Shown piece after piece: positions 9,385 through 18,381 of a stretch of 44,948 nt of DNA. Below the pieces are notes generated by a model. The model searched no databases, was not told where the DNA came from, and saw nothing but the letters and a program-made list of their open reading frames with translations. The stretch is from Flavihumibacter sp. CACIAM 22H1 (lineage in GTDB: Bacteria; Bacteroidota; Bacteroidia; Chitinophagales; Chitinophagaceae). Position 1 is the first letter of the stretch. Every line of letters starts with the position of its first letter. The stretch covers positions 30,023 through 74,970 of the forward strand of contig NZ_LUKG01000013.1 in the NCBI RefSeq assembly GCF_001601815.1, given 5' to 3'. Both the position numbers and the translations under genes were made by a program.

Positions 9385-10338
9385 ATGGCAAGAAAAAATT
9401 CCTTTTTTAGCAGCAGTAGCCTCCTTTTTTTATGTAGCCTCCTGGTCGGAACGGGCACCTTAACCGGACAAACCCGAACCAATGCCACCCAAATAATACC
9501 CCTTCACTGGCTGGGAGATAGTATTGACACAGTTTGGGAACCTTATGCCGCATTAGTAATACCCGTAAAACTCAAAGATTGTCCCCGGCAATTTTATATG
9601 CAATTTGATTTGGGTGCCCCTTCATCCCTACTTTACCGGAACAAACTATTGTCAATTCAATCAAAATACCCCAGCGTCCTTCAACTGAAGGATACAAGTA
9701 CTTTAATCGGCCAACTTTGCTTACAGGCTGGCAAAACCGTCATAGAGCAGAAAAACATAGCCATACGGCAATTCGAGAACGACTCTATAAACTGGACCAA
9801 TCCGGCAAGCATAGAAATAATTGGAACATTTGGCGTAGACCTTATTGATGGGAAAGTAGCTGTCATTGATTATCCTGGCGGAAGTCTTCAACTTTCTGAC
9901 ACCCTGGCTAATACCAGCCCCCATTTAACGCTCTCCAAATTTATTTATCAGCAAAAAAGAATCTTACTGCCAGCAACAATAAACGGCCAGTCAACCCTAC
10001 TGTACTTCGATACGGGATCCAGTATGTTTGAATTGCTCACGGACAAAGCAACTGCCCAGAATTTATCGACACCGCCCCATCAACCCCTTCGTTACCAGGT
10101 GAATTCCTGGGGAAAAACCCTAACAGCAAATAGTATTGCAGCAGCTTCCGGCATTACAGTAAACAACCAACAACTCCCTATTCGGTTTGTCACTTATATA
10201 GAGGGTGTAAACAGTGCACAAATTCAACAAATGCAACAAATGGGCATTGGTGGCATGACGGGTAATAAGCTATTTCTTGCTTATAAGCTGGTACTTGATA
10301 CCAGAAATCAGTATTTTGGCCTTATACCGGAAAACTAA
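9385..10338 (+). CDS. Exported aspartic-protease-like (retropepsin-like) protein with two D-x-G-[AS] motifs
   Basis: Likely start MARKNSFFSSSSLLFLCSLLVGTGTLTGQ (signal peptide; ATG at 9385); MQFDLGAPSSLLY and LLYFDTGSSMFELL. Confidence 0.6.
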   Translation: MARKNSFFSSSSLLFLCSLLVGTGTLTGQTRTNATQIIPLHWLGDSIDTVWEPYAALVIPVKLKDCPRQFYMQFDLGAPSSLLYRNKLLSIQSKYPSVLQLKDTSTLIGQLCLQAGKTVIEQKNIAIRQFENDSINWTNPASIEIIGTFGVDLIDGKVAVIDYPGGSLQLSDTLANTSPHLTLSKFIYQQKRILLPATINGQSTLLYFDTGSSMFELLTDKATAQNLSTPPHQPLRYQVNSWGKTLTANSIAAASGITVNNQQLPIRFVTYIEGVNSAQIQQMQQMGIGGMTGNKLFLAYKLVLDTRNQYFGLIPEN

Positions 10339-10341
10339 ACA

Positions 10342-11286
10342 ATGGCTCCAATTTTCTCAAAACGGCATATTTTCAAGTTTTATATTTCGGTAGCTATCGG
10401 CTTCATTTTTTTATTGTTAATGGGCCTGACCTTGCTTTTCGCATACCTGAGTACGCCTGCAAGTCTTGAAAAAATGCCCAAACAATTACTACTGCTACTT
10501 GCTGCCATCGCAACCTGTATGCTGGCCTTTTATACCGTGTACAAGTATGTAAAAAACGTTCCTACAATAATCCTTGACGCGGACATTATATATATAGGAA
10601 ACAATGTTTACGCTTACTCCGAAATAAAAAGAATCCGATTAACCGGTAAACAGGCCTTTCGACTACTTATAGATTTTCCGATGGAAGCAACGGCCATTAC
10701 ATTGGAGGACAACCGAACAATCTTTCTGTTTGATGATATGTACTCAAATTCCTGGGAAATCAAAAGCTTTTTGAAACAAGTAATTCAGGAAAAAAAAGAA
10801 TATATAGCACCGTCCCCGTCTTTTCTGCCCAAGGATACGGGGAAGAATGAGCTCTACGAAAATTTTAAAGGTAATCCTGTTACATCTCTGAGGGGATTAT
10901 CTATTGTTACTTTCTGTCTTTTAATCGGATTTGCGTTGTTGACCAATAGCAAGCCACTTTCCGTAGTTACCATTCTTTTCTTTTCCGGGTTTACCAGCGG
11001 CTGGATCTTCCTGAATGCCTGGATGATGCATTTTTTCCAGGTATCCGCCCAATATTTTGTTGTAAGAAATCATCTGTATTTTTGGAAAAGAACCGTATAC
11101 GATCTAAACCAGGTAAAAGAAATTGTTTTTGAAACACAGGGTAAGCTACCTAATTGCGTTCGAATTATTACGAAGGATTTCAGGAGCAAACTTTACCCGG
11201 CTTGCACACTTCGCAAAAGGCACTGGCTGGCACTTAAAGAAAAAATCAGAGCTCATAAAATAAAACTGAGGAATGAATGCATTTAG
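10342..11286 (+). CDS. Membrane protein, PH-like (STM3941-type) domains, function unknown
   Basis: Paired TM segments followed by NNVYAYSEIKRIRLTGKQAFRLLIDFPMEATAITLEDNRTIFLFDDMYSNSWEIKSFLKQ, and a repeat of the TM+PH-like layout in the C-terminal half. Confidence 0.5.
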   Translation: MAPIFSKRHIFKFYISVAIGFIFLLLMGLTLLFAYLSTPASLEKMPKQLLLLLAAIATCMLAFYTVYKYVKNVPTIILDADIIYIGNNVYAYSEIKRIRLTGKQAFRLLIDFPMEATAITLEDNRTIFLFDDMYSNSWEIKSFLKQVIQEKKEYIAPSPSFLPKDTGKNELYENFKGNPVTSLRGLSIVTFCLLIGFALLTNSKPLSVVTILFFSGFTSGWIFLNAWMMHFFQVSAQYFVVRNHLYFWKRTVYDLNQVKEIVFETQGKLPNCVRIITKDFRSKLYPACTLRKRHWLALKEKIRAHKIKLRNECI

Positions 11287-12212
11287 ACAAGACCATCGGA
11301 AATAGAAGGAACTCACTGGTAGTGCTTGAACTTCCGTTTAATGCAGGTCTGAAAGAACCCTTACCCGGTCATGAACCCGGCGTAAATAAACTACCTGATC
11401 ACCTAAAAAAATATGGTTTTCATGGGGCCTTACAGCCGGTAGAAGTTCAACGACTTCCTGCTCCGCCCTATACGTCTATAATGGATGCAAAATCGGGTGT
11501 AAGGAATGTGCCGACAATTATATCTTATGCAATACAACAGGCGGAGCTACTGCAAACCATACTCAACAGGCATCAGTTTCCCCTCCTACTTGGCGGTGAT
11601 TGCAGCATCTTAATCGGGACCGCCCTGGCATTGAATAAATTAGGCAGGTATGGCCTATTCTATCTCGACGGACATACCGATTACATGAGTGCGTCGCTTT
11701 CCCAAAGCGGCGGTGCGGCCGGAATGGACCTGGCCATCGTTACCGGATACGGGCATCCGAGCCTTACCAATATTGGTCAGCAACAGCCTTATTTTCAGCC
11801 ATCACATGTTTGGTGTGTTGGCAACCGGGAGTATGAGCAAGCTTATGTTAATGAAATTCTTCAATCTGCTATTCAATATACAGACCTGGCGGGTTTACGA
11901 AAAAACGGTTCTAACGCCTGCACCAATAGTTTTCTTCAAATGATTGAACAGGAAAAACTAGACGGCTTCTGGATACACATAGATGTTGATGTACTGGATG
12001 ATGCCATTATGCCCGCAGTAGATAGCAGAACGCCGGATGGATTAAGCTATGCTGCATTCAAGGAAATCTTGCGCCCGCTCCTGGCAAGTAATAAATTAAC
12101 CGGCTTGCAAATTACCATTCTCGACCCCGACCTTGACCCCGATGGCTTGTACACCAAAGAATTTATTACTAATTTTTGTGAAATAGTAACCGCAAGTTGG
12201 CGTTATGAATAA
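11277..12212 (+). CDS. Arginase/agmatinase-family (ureohydrolase fold) protein
   Basis: LLGGDCSILIGTALAL, LFYLDGHTDYM (DxHxD), IHIDVDVLDDAIMPAVDSRTPDGLSY. Confidence 0.88.
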   Translation: MHLDKTIGNRRNSLVVLELPFNAGLKEPLPGHEPGVNKLPDHLKKYGFHGALQPVEVQRLPAPPYTSIMDAKSGVRNVPTIISYAIQQAELLQTILNRHQFPLLLGGDCSILIGTALALNKLGRYGLFYLDGHTDYMSASLSQSGGAAGMDLAIVTGYGHPSLTNIGQQQPYFQPSHVWCVGNREYEQAYVNEILQSAIQYTDLAGLRKNGSNACTNSFLQMIEQEKLDGFWIHIDVDVLDDAIMPAVDSRTPDGLSYAAFKEILRPLLASNKLTGLQITILDPDLDPDGLYTKEFITNFCEIVTASWRYE

Positions 12213-12906
12213 TTTTGAACAGAATGGATTCGAGCTCATTGATTCCGTTTATACGGGAGAAGAAACGGCTCAGATACTGCAAACCATCAACCAACATACA
12301 AACCAGCAGAATAGTGTCCAAACAGCCTCTTCTCTTTTTGCCATACGACAGTTTTTTAAAGAAATTCCGGACTGCCTTCCACTTGTTTTTACCAACAAGC
12401 TCAAGTCTCTCCTTTTTAACCGTTTTGGCAACGCTTATTTTATCGTAAAGTCGATATATTTTGACAAACCCCCAGCCTCAAATTGGTTTGTAGCCTATCA
12501 CCAGGACCTGACTATTTCTGTGGATAAAAAAACCGAAATTCCGGGCTACGGCCCCTGGACCACCAAACAGGACCAATTTTCGGTACAGCCCCCGACCGCA
12601 ATACTTGAAGATAATTTTACGATTCGTATTCACCTGGATACGACAACGGACGAAAATGGCGCCTTGCGCGTAATACCCGGCTCACACCAAAATGGCGTTA
12701 TTCGTTTAAACGCTGCCGATCTGCAGCAGATGAAGGAGATCGTTTGTACCGTAAAGGCCGGCGGCGTTATGCTGATGAAACCCCTGCTCTTACATGCCTC
12801 CGGCAGAACCACCAATAACCGGCAAAGACGGGTAATTCATATAGAATTCAGCCGTTCACCATTACCCGATGCCATACATTGGTCAGAAAAAACCAGTATT
12901 CCCTGA
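12205..12906 (+). CDS. Phytanoyl-CoA dioxygenase (PhyH) family Fe(II)/2OG oxygenase
   Basis: AYHQDLTISV (HxD), IRIHLDTTTDENGALRVIPGSHQNGVI, LLLHASGRTTNNRQRRVIHIEF (distal His/Arg). Confidence 0.88.
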   Translation: MNNFEQNGFELIDSVYTGEETAQILQTINQHTNQQNSVQTASSLFAIRQFFKEIPDCLPLVFTNKLKSLLFNRFGNAYFIVKSIYFDKPPASNWFVAYHQDLTISVDKKTEIPGYGPWTTKQDQFSVQPPTAILEDNFTIRIHLDTTTDENGALRVIPGSHQNGVIRLNAADLQQMKEIVCTVKAGGVMLMKPLLLHASGRTTNNRQRRVIHIEFSRSPLPDAIHWSEKTSIP

Positions 12907-12918
12907 TATACCACCCAT

Positions 12919-12953
12919 AAAAAACCGCCCCACAAGGAGGCGGTTCAATTTTT
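12919..12953. terminator. Intrinsic terminator after the PhyH gene
   Basis: AACCGCC-CCACAAGGA-GGCGGTT hairpin followed by CAATTTTTT. Confidence 0.7.
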
Positions 12954-13321
12954 TCCGGACGAGACATCAACCTACGGTTTCATAGAAATAGACGATTCAA
13001 TACTTGCTTCATGCATATTACGCTCTTCATTTTCAGGGAGCCCGGACAATTGTCTATCAATGATGGACACATCAATAAACCTTCTTCATTGGGTTGGATT
13101 TTACTCGTTTCACGGACATGGATTCATTACTGCTGTTTCAAAGGATTGGATCAACTGCATTTCACAAACAACTATTTTTCTTAGGATATGATCTTAGTTT
13201 TTCAGGAACCGGATAATTAATGCTTTCAATGGATTTGGATCTTTCAGTAGTTGTATTCTGTGTTGCTGATACAAAGATGGTGTGTTTTTTCGCCCTTTTA
13301 AAACTCTTTCGGTATTCAAAC

Positions 13322-13359
13322 AAAAACCGTCGATAAACAGACGTTTACGACGGTTTTTT
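13322..13359. terminator. Strong, probably bidirectional intrinsic terminator downstream of leuS
   Basis: AAAAACCGTCG a TAAAC AGAC GTTTA CGACGGTTTTTT: long near-perfect stem with A- and T-tracts on the two sides. Confidence 0.85.
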
Positions 13360-13386
13360 GGATTATTCCTTGTTCTTCACAGGTGC

Positions 13387-16164
13387 TCAGAGTACAATAT
13401 TGATCATCCTGTTTTTTACATAGACCACTTTCTTCGGTGTTTTGCCTTCCAGCCATTTCTGTACCAATTCATTTCCCAAAACAATGGCCTCTACCTCTGC
13501 CTGTGTAGCCTCTAATGCAATGGTAATTTCTGTTCGGGTTTTACCGTTGATGGCCACCGGGTAAGCTTTAGCCGATTCTCGCACAAATTCCTCCCTGAAT
13601 TCAGGAAAAGCAGCATCCAGCACCGAGCCCTGCTGCCCCGCTAATTGCCAAAGTTCTTCGCTAATATGCGGCGCATAGGGTGCCAACAATATCAGCAAGG
13701 GTAGCAATACTGATTTTTTCCGGCATTTCAGCTCATTCAGTTCGTTAACACAAATCATGAACGTACTAACCCCGGTATTAAAAGAAAACCGTTCGGTATC
13801 TTCTTCCACTTTTCGAATGGTGCGATGCAATATCTTGAGTTCAGCGGCAGTAGCAGCTTCATCACTCAGGTTCATGCCTTTCAGCTCATCTACATACAAA
13901 CGCCAGAATTTTTTCAGGAAACGATGCACCCCTTCAATGCCCTTGGTATCCCAGGGTTTGCTGATTTCCACCGGCCCCAGGAACATTTCATACATCCGGA
14001 AGGTGTCAGCTCCAAATTTCTCAACAATATGATCGGGATTAACCGTATTAAATTTGGATTTAGACATCTTCTCCACTTCTGCTCCGCAGGTATAAATGCC
14101 GTCTTCCAGTATAAATTCTGCCGCGGCAAATTCAGGTTTCCAGGTTTTAAATGCTGTAGTATCGAGGGTAAACCCATCCACGATATTTACATCCACATGC
14201 AGTTTATCTATCAATTTGCCTTCATAGTTCCCAGCTGCGTCCAATAAGCCTTTTGAAACATAGGTATTGGTGCCATTTATCCGGTATACAAACCGGCTGC
14301 TGCCCTGTATCATGCCCTGGTTTACCAGCTTTTTATAGGGCTCATCAAATCCGATATACCCCAGGTCATAGAGGGCTTTTGTCCACATCCTGCTGTACAG
14401 TAAATGGCCAACGGCGTGTTCGGTTCCGCCTATGTACAGATCCACCTGCCCCCAATAGTCACTCACCGACCGGGCGCAAAATTCTTTTTCATTCCTCGGA
14501 TCCATATACCGCAAAAAATACCAGGAAGATCCTGCATAACCAGGCATTGTATTGGTTTCCAGTTCGCGCTCTACCCATTCCGGTATATTGGCCAGCGGCC
14601 CCTCTCCTTCCGGTCCGGGTTTGTAGGAATCTACATAAGGTAATTGCAGCGGAAGATCTGCTGCGGGCAATGCTTTTGCAACGCCCTCTTTCCACTGAAT
14701 GGGGAAAGGCTCGCCCCAGTAGCGCTGGCGGCTAAAAGCAGCATCGCGCATGCGGTAATTAACTTTCCGATTACCGATACCCATTGCTTCCAGTTTATCC
14801 AGCACAATAGCAGCGGCTTCCCGCATCGGCACTCCATTCAGAAACCCACTATTCTCCAACAGGGCGTCTTTAGTAGGATTTGCCTCTTTCCCATCGTATT
14901 GGTCGCCAATAATGTTGGTGATGGGAATAGAAAAATGAACAGCAAAGCGATGGTCCCGTTCATCGCCACAGGGCACCGCCATAATAGCGCCCGTACCATA
15001 TCCCGCCAGTACATATTCCGATATCCAGATAGGAATTTCCCGGCCATCAAATGGATTAATGGCATAGGACCCGGTAAATACACCGGTTATTTTTTTCTCG
15101 GCCATCCGCTCACGCTCGCTGCGGCTCTTCACATAGTCGAGGTAGGTTTCTACGGCAGTTGCCTGTGCGGCAGATTTTAAGCCCTCCACTATGTCTAGTT
15201 CCGGGGCAATTACCATAAAATCTACCCCAAAAATGGTGTCGGGGCGGGTGGTATACACCCGCAAGGTTGATACCGAATGCTGCTCGGATTTCACAGCAAA
15301 ATCAATTTCAGCCCCATAACTTTTGCCGATCCAATTGGTTTGCATTTCCTTCATGGCATCGCTGAATTCGATCTGCTCCAGGCCCTCCAGCAGGCGGTCT
15401 GCATATTCAGTGATCCGTAGGTACCATTGCCGTAGTTTTTTCTTGATAACCGGGTAGCCCCCCCGCTCGCTAACGCCGTTTACTACCTCATCATTTGCCA
15501 ATACAGTGCCGAGCGCCTCACACCAGTTAACTTCTCCATAACCACAGTATGCCAAGCGATAATCCATCAAAATTTCCTGCTTACGGGCTTCCGAAAACCC
15601 GGCCCATTCACCGGCAGTAAACTGTAAACCCGGGTTACCCGGACAAACATACCCTGCATTTCCCTGTTCCGCAAAAGCGACCACCAGTTCTGTAATCGGC
15701 GCCGCTTTTTTAGCGGTTCGGTTATAGTAGGATTCAAATAGTTGCAGAAAAATCCACTGTGTCCATTTATAATAGGAAGGATCGCTGGTGCGTACCTCCC
15801 TGCTCCAATCGAAGCAAAAACCAATATTGTCCAGTTGTTTCCGGAAATTCTGGATATTAGCTTCCGTGCTCACAGCAGGGTGTACCCCATGTTCGAGGGC
15901 ATATTGTTCAGCCGGCAGCCCAAACGCATCATATCCCATCGGGTGTAATACATTATATCCTTTTAACCGTTTGAACCGGCTGTATATATCACTGGCAATA
16001 TAACCCAGTGGATGACCCACATGTAACCCTGCACCGCTGGGATAGGGAAACATATCCAGCACATACGCTTTAGGTTTTTCCGAGGTATTGGAAACAAGGT
16101 AAGTCATGTTCGTCTTCCACTGCTCTTGCCACTTTTTTTCTATCTGCCTGAAACTATATTCCAT
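13387..16164 (-). CDS. leuS: Leucyl-tRNA synthetase
   Basis: DMFPYPSGAGLHVGHPLGYIASDI (HIGH region), VEKMSKSKFNTVNPD (KMSKS), GSSWYFLRYMDP; 925 aa. Confidence 0.97.
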   Translation of the reverse strand: MEYSFRQIEKKWQEQWKTNMTYLVSNTSEKPKAYVLDMFPYPSGAGLHVGHPLGYIASDIYSRFKRLKGYNVLHPMGYDAFGLPAEQYALEHGVHPAVSTEANIQNFRKQLDNIGFCFDWSREVRTSDPSYYKWTQWIFLQLFESYYNRTAKKAAPITELVVAFAEQGNAGYVCPGNPGLQFTAGEWAGFSEARKQEILMDYRLAYCGYGEVNWCEALGTVLANDEVVNGVSERGGYPVIKKKLRQWYLRITEYADRLLEGLEQIEFSDAMKEMQTNWIGKSYGAEIDFAVKSEQHSVSTLRVYTTRPDTIFGVDFMVIAPELDIVEGLKSAAQATAVETYLDYVKSRSERERMAEKKITGVFTGSYAINPFDGREIPIWISEYVLAGYGTGAIMAVPCGDERDHRFAVHFSIPITNIIGDQYDGKEANPTKDALLENSGFLNGVPMREAAAIVLDKLEAMGIGNRKVNYRMRDAAFSRQRYWGEPFPIQWKEGVAKALPAADLPLQLPYVDSYKPGPEGEGPLANIPEWVERELETNTMPGYAGSSWYFLRYMDPRNEKEFCARSVSDYWGQVDLYIGGTEHAVGHLLYSRMWTKALYDLGYIGFDEPYKKLVNQGMIQGSSRFVYRINGTNTYVSKGLLDAAGNYEGKLIDKLHVDVNIVDGFTLDTTAFKTWKPEFAAAEFILEDGIYTCGAEVEKMSKSKFNTVNPDHIVEKFGADTFRMYEMFLGPVEISKPWDTKGIEGVHRFLKKFWRLYVDELKGMNLSDEAATAAELKILHRTIRKVEEDTERFSFNTGVSTFMICVNELNELKCRKKSVLLPLLILLAPYAPHISEELWQLAGQQGSVLDAAFPEFREEFVRESAKAYPVAINGKTRTEITIALEATQAEVEAIVLGNELVQKWLEGKTPKKVVYVKNRMINIVL

Positions 16165-16309
16165 GCTTGTGATTTAGATCAACTTTATTTTAAATGTGAA
16201 ATTGGCCTTAAAAGAACCGGCCAAGGGGCGACAAAAATACAAACTGAACGGCTAAAACCGCTATTTTTGTCCGTATCGACCTAGTACTGACCCATCGAAA
16301 TTTCAAATC

Positions 16310-17182
16310 ATGACGCAAATCGGAAAATCCTCCGCCAAACGTTCCCAACCATCTTATTTTATGTCCATACTGGGGGTATCCCTGGTACTTTTTATTCTCG
16401 GCCTGCTGGGCTGGATTGTTATCAATGCCAATAAACTGGGGCAATATTTTAAGGAAAACGTGGAAGTAAGGGTATACCTGAAAGAGAATATTTCGGCCAA
16501 AGACAGCGCCGACCTTTCCCAGTATATTGCCAGCAAACCCTATGTTCGGCAATACACCTATGTTACCAAGGAGGATGCCAAAAAGAAATTTATGGCCGAT
16601 GGCAATGACGACTGGAAAAATATCCTGGAAGCCAATCCCCTGCCGGCCAGCATTGATTTTACACTGCGGAATGAATATGTGCATTCCGACTCATTGGCTG
16701 CCATCCAGGTAGATCTGGAACAGAATATTGCCGTAAACGATGTACAATATCCCCGCTCACTGGTAGACAACCTGAATGAAAACGTCAAAAAGATAAGCCT
16801 GATATTACTCATTATAGCCATCGTTCTCTGCGTGGTAGTGATTGTGCTGATCGATAATACCATAAGGCTGGCAATGTTCAGTAATCGCTTCATCATCAAA
16901 ACCATGCAAATGGTAGGGGCCACCCGCGGCTTTATTGCCAAACCCATGGATCTGCGCGCCATTATTAATGGCGCAATAAGCGGCGTAATTGCCCTGGCCG
17001 GGATTATTACCCTCATCTTTTTTGCGGAAAGACAACTACCCGAACTCAAAGCCATGCGAGATATTACCTGGTTATTGGTACTGGGAGGCGGAATCATATT
17101 ACTAGGAATTATTATATCTCTGCTCAGTACCCACCGGAGTGTGGTTAAGTACCTGAAGATGAAGCTGGATGATTTGTATTAA
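16310..17182 (+). CDS. ftsX: Cell division protein FtsX (ABC transporter permease-like)
   Basis: N-terminal TM, extracellular domain VEVRVYLKENISAKDSADL, C-terminal FtsX permease block NTIRLAMFSNRFIIKTMQMVGATRGFI. Confidence 0.9.
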   Translation: MTQIGKSSAKRSQPSYFMSILGVSLVLFILGLLGWIVINANKLGQYFKENVEVRVYLKENISAKDSADLSQYIASKPYVRQYTYVTKEDAKKKFMADGNDDWKNILEANPLPASIDFTLRNEYVHSDSLAAIQVDLEQNIAVNDVQYPRSLVDNLNENVKKISLILLIIAIVLCVVVIVLIDNTIRLAMFSNRFIIKTMQMVGATRGFIAKPMDLRAIINGAISGVIALAGIITLIFFAERQLPELKAMRDITWLLVLGGGIILLGIIISLLSTHRSVVKYLKMKLDDLY

Positions 17183-17245
17183 TCCTATCCAGCAAACAGG
17201 TGATTTTAGTTTTTACTTTTTCCATTTTACTTTTTACTTTGCAAC

Positions 17246-17506
17246 ATGTCTAAAAAAGAAAACGCTGCTCCTACTACCCATACATCGGAAAGCCTGTTTG
17301 GCAAGGTAAACTATACCTGGATGTTGATTGGCCTTGCGGTAATTGCCCTGGGGTTATTATTGATGGCAGGGGGCAACAGTTCCGACCCGGCTGTTTTTGA
17401 CCAGAAAGAAGTGTATAGCAGTACCCGTATTACCATTGCACCCCTGCTTATCCTGGCCGGCCTCGCTATTGAAGTGGTAGCCATCTTCAAAAAGCCTAAA
17501 GCCTGA
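17246..17506 (+). CDS. DUF3098 family small membrane protein
   Basis: 86 aa, two TM helices ([43 protein letters not shown]); sits between ftsX and uppP as in other Bacteroidota. Confidence 0.75.
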   Translation: MSKKENAAPTTHTSESLFGKVNYTWMLIGLAVIALGLLLMAGGNSSDPAVFDQKEVYSSTRITIAPLLILAGLAIEVVAIFKKPKA

Positions 17507-17520
17507 TTTATAATTGTTCC

Positions 17521-18351
17521 ATGAACATTATTGAAGCTATTATAATTGCCATCGTAGAGGGCCTGACCGAATTTTTGCCCGTATCTTCTACCGGCCACAT
17601 GATTATTGCCAGTTCACTGCTGGGCATACATACCGAATCCTTTACCAAGCTCTTTGAAGTAGCCATTCAATTGGGTGCTATCCTTGCAGTAGTGGTTCTG
17701 TATTGGAAAAAATTTGTTGATTTTAAGAGTTTTACATTTTATTTTAAGCTGGCGTTTGCGGTTGTACCTGCACTATTACTGGGTTTTCTTTTTTCAGACC
17801 AGATAGATGCATTACTTGAAAGTCCGCTTACGGTAGCCATTACTTTATTACTTGGCGGCTTCGTGCTGTTATTCATAGACAAAAGCTTTCAAAACCCAGG
17901 TATACACGACGAAACTGAAATTAGCTTCGGCAAAGCATTTATTATAGGCTGCTGGCAGTGTTTGGCAATGATTCCGGGGGTAAGCCGGAGCGCTGCTTCC
18001 ATAATCGGCGGCATGCAACAACAATTATCCCGCAAGGTGGCGGCTGAATTTTCCTTTTTCCTTGCCGTACCTACCATGGCCGCTGCTTCAGGTTATTCCC
18101 TGGTACTGAAAAAATGGACCATGGAAGATGGAACTATTCAAAAAGGATACGAATTATTGCTTAGTTCAAAAGATAACCTGGTGGCATTTGTAGTGGGAAA
18201 TGTGGTAGCGTTTATTGTTGCTTTACTGGCAATCAAATTTTTTATCGGGTTTCTTCAGAAAAACGGGTTCCGCTGGTTTGGTTATTACCGGATTGCGGCT
18301 GGAATAATTCTTCTTATATTGCTGTGGACGGGTATTATTCAGAACGGCTAA
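17521..18351 (+). CDS. uppP: Undecaprenyl-diphosphatase (UppP/BacA)
   Basis: [24 protein letters not shown] and [16 protein letters not shown] signature motifs. Confidence 0.95.
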   Translation: MNIIEAIIIAIVEGLTEFLPVSSTGHMIIASSLLGIHTESFTKLFEVAIQLGAILAVVVLYWKKFVDFKSFTFYFKLAFAVVPALLLGFLFSDQIDALLESPLTVAITLLLGGFVLLFIDKSFQNPGIHDETEISFGKAFIIGCWQCLAMIPGVSRSAASIIGGMQQQLSRKVAAEFSFFLAVPTMAAASGYSLVLKKWTMEDGTIQKGYELLLSSKDNLVAFVVGNVVAFIVALLAIKFFIGFLQKNGFRWFGYYRIAAGIILLILLWTGIIQNG

Positions 18352-18381
18352 GTCCGACCTGTTTTAAAATCAACTTCCTGC

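Noticed and set aside
14644-15180. Plus-strand ORFs inside leuS
   Set aside because: Antisense to a strongly conserved synthetase and without recognisable domains.
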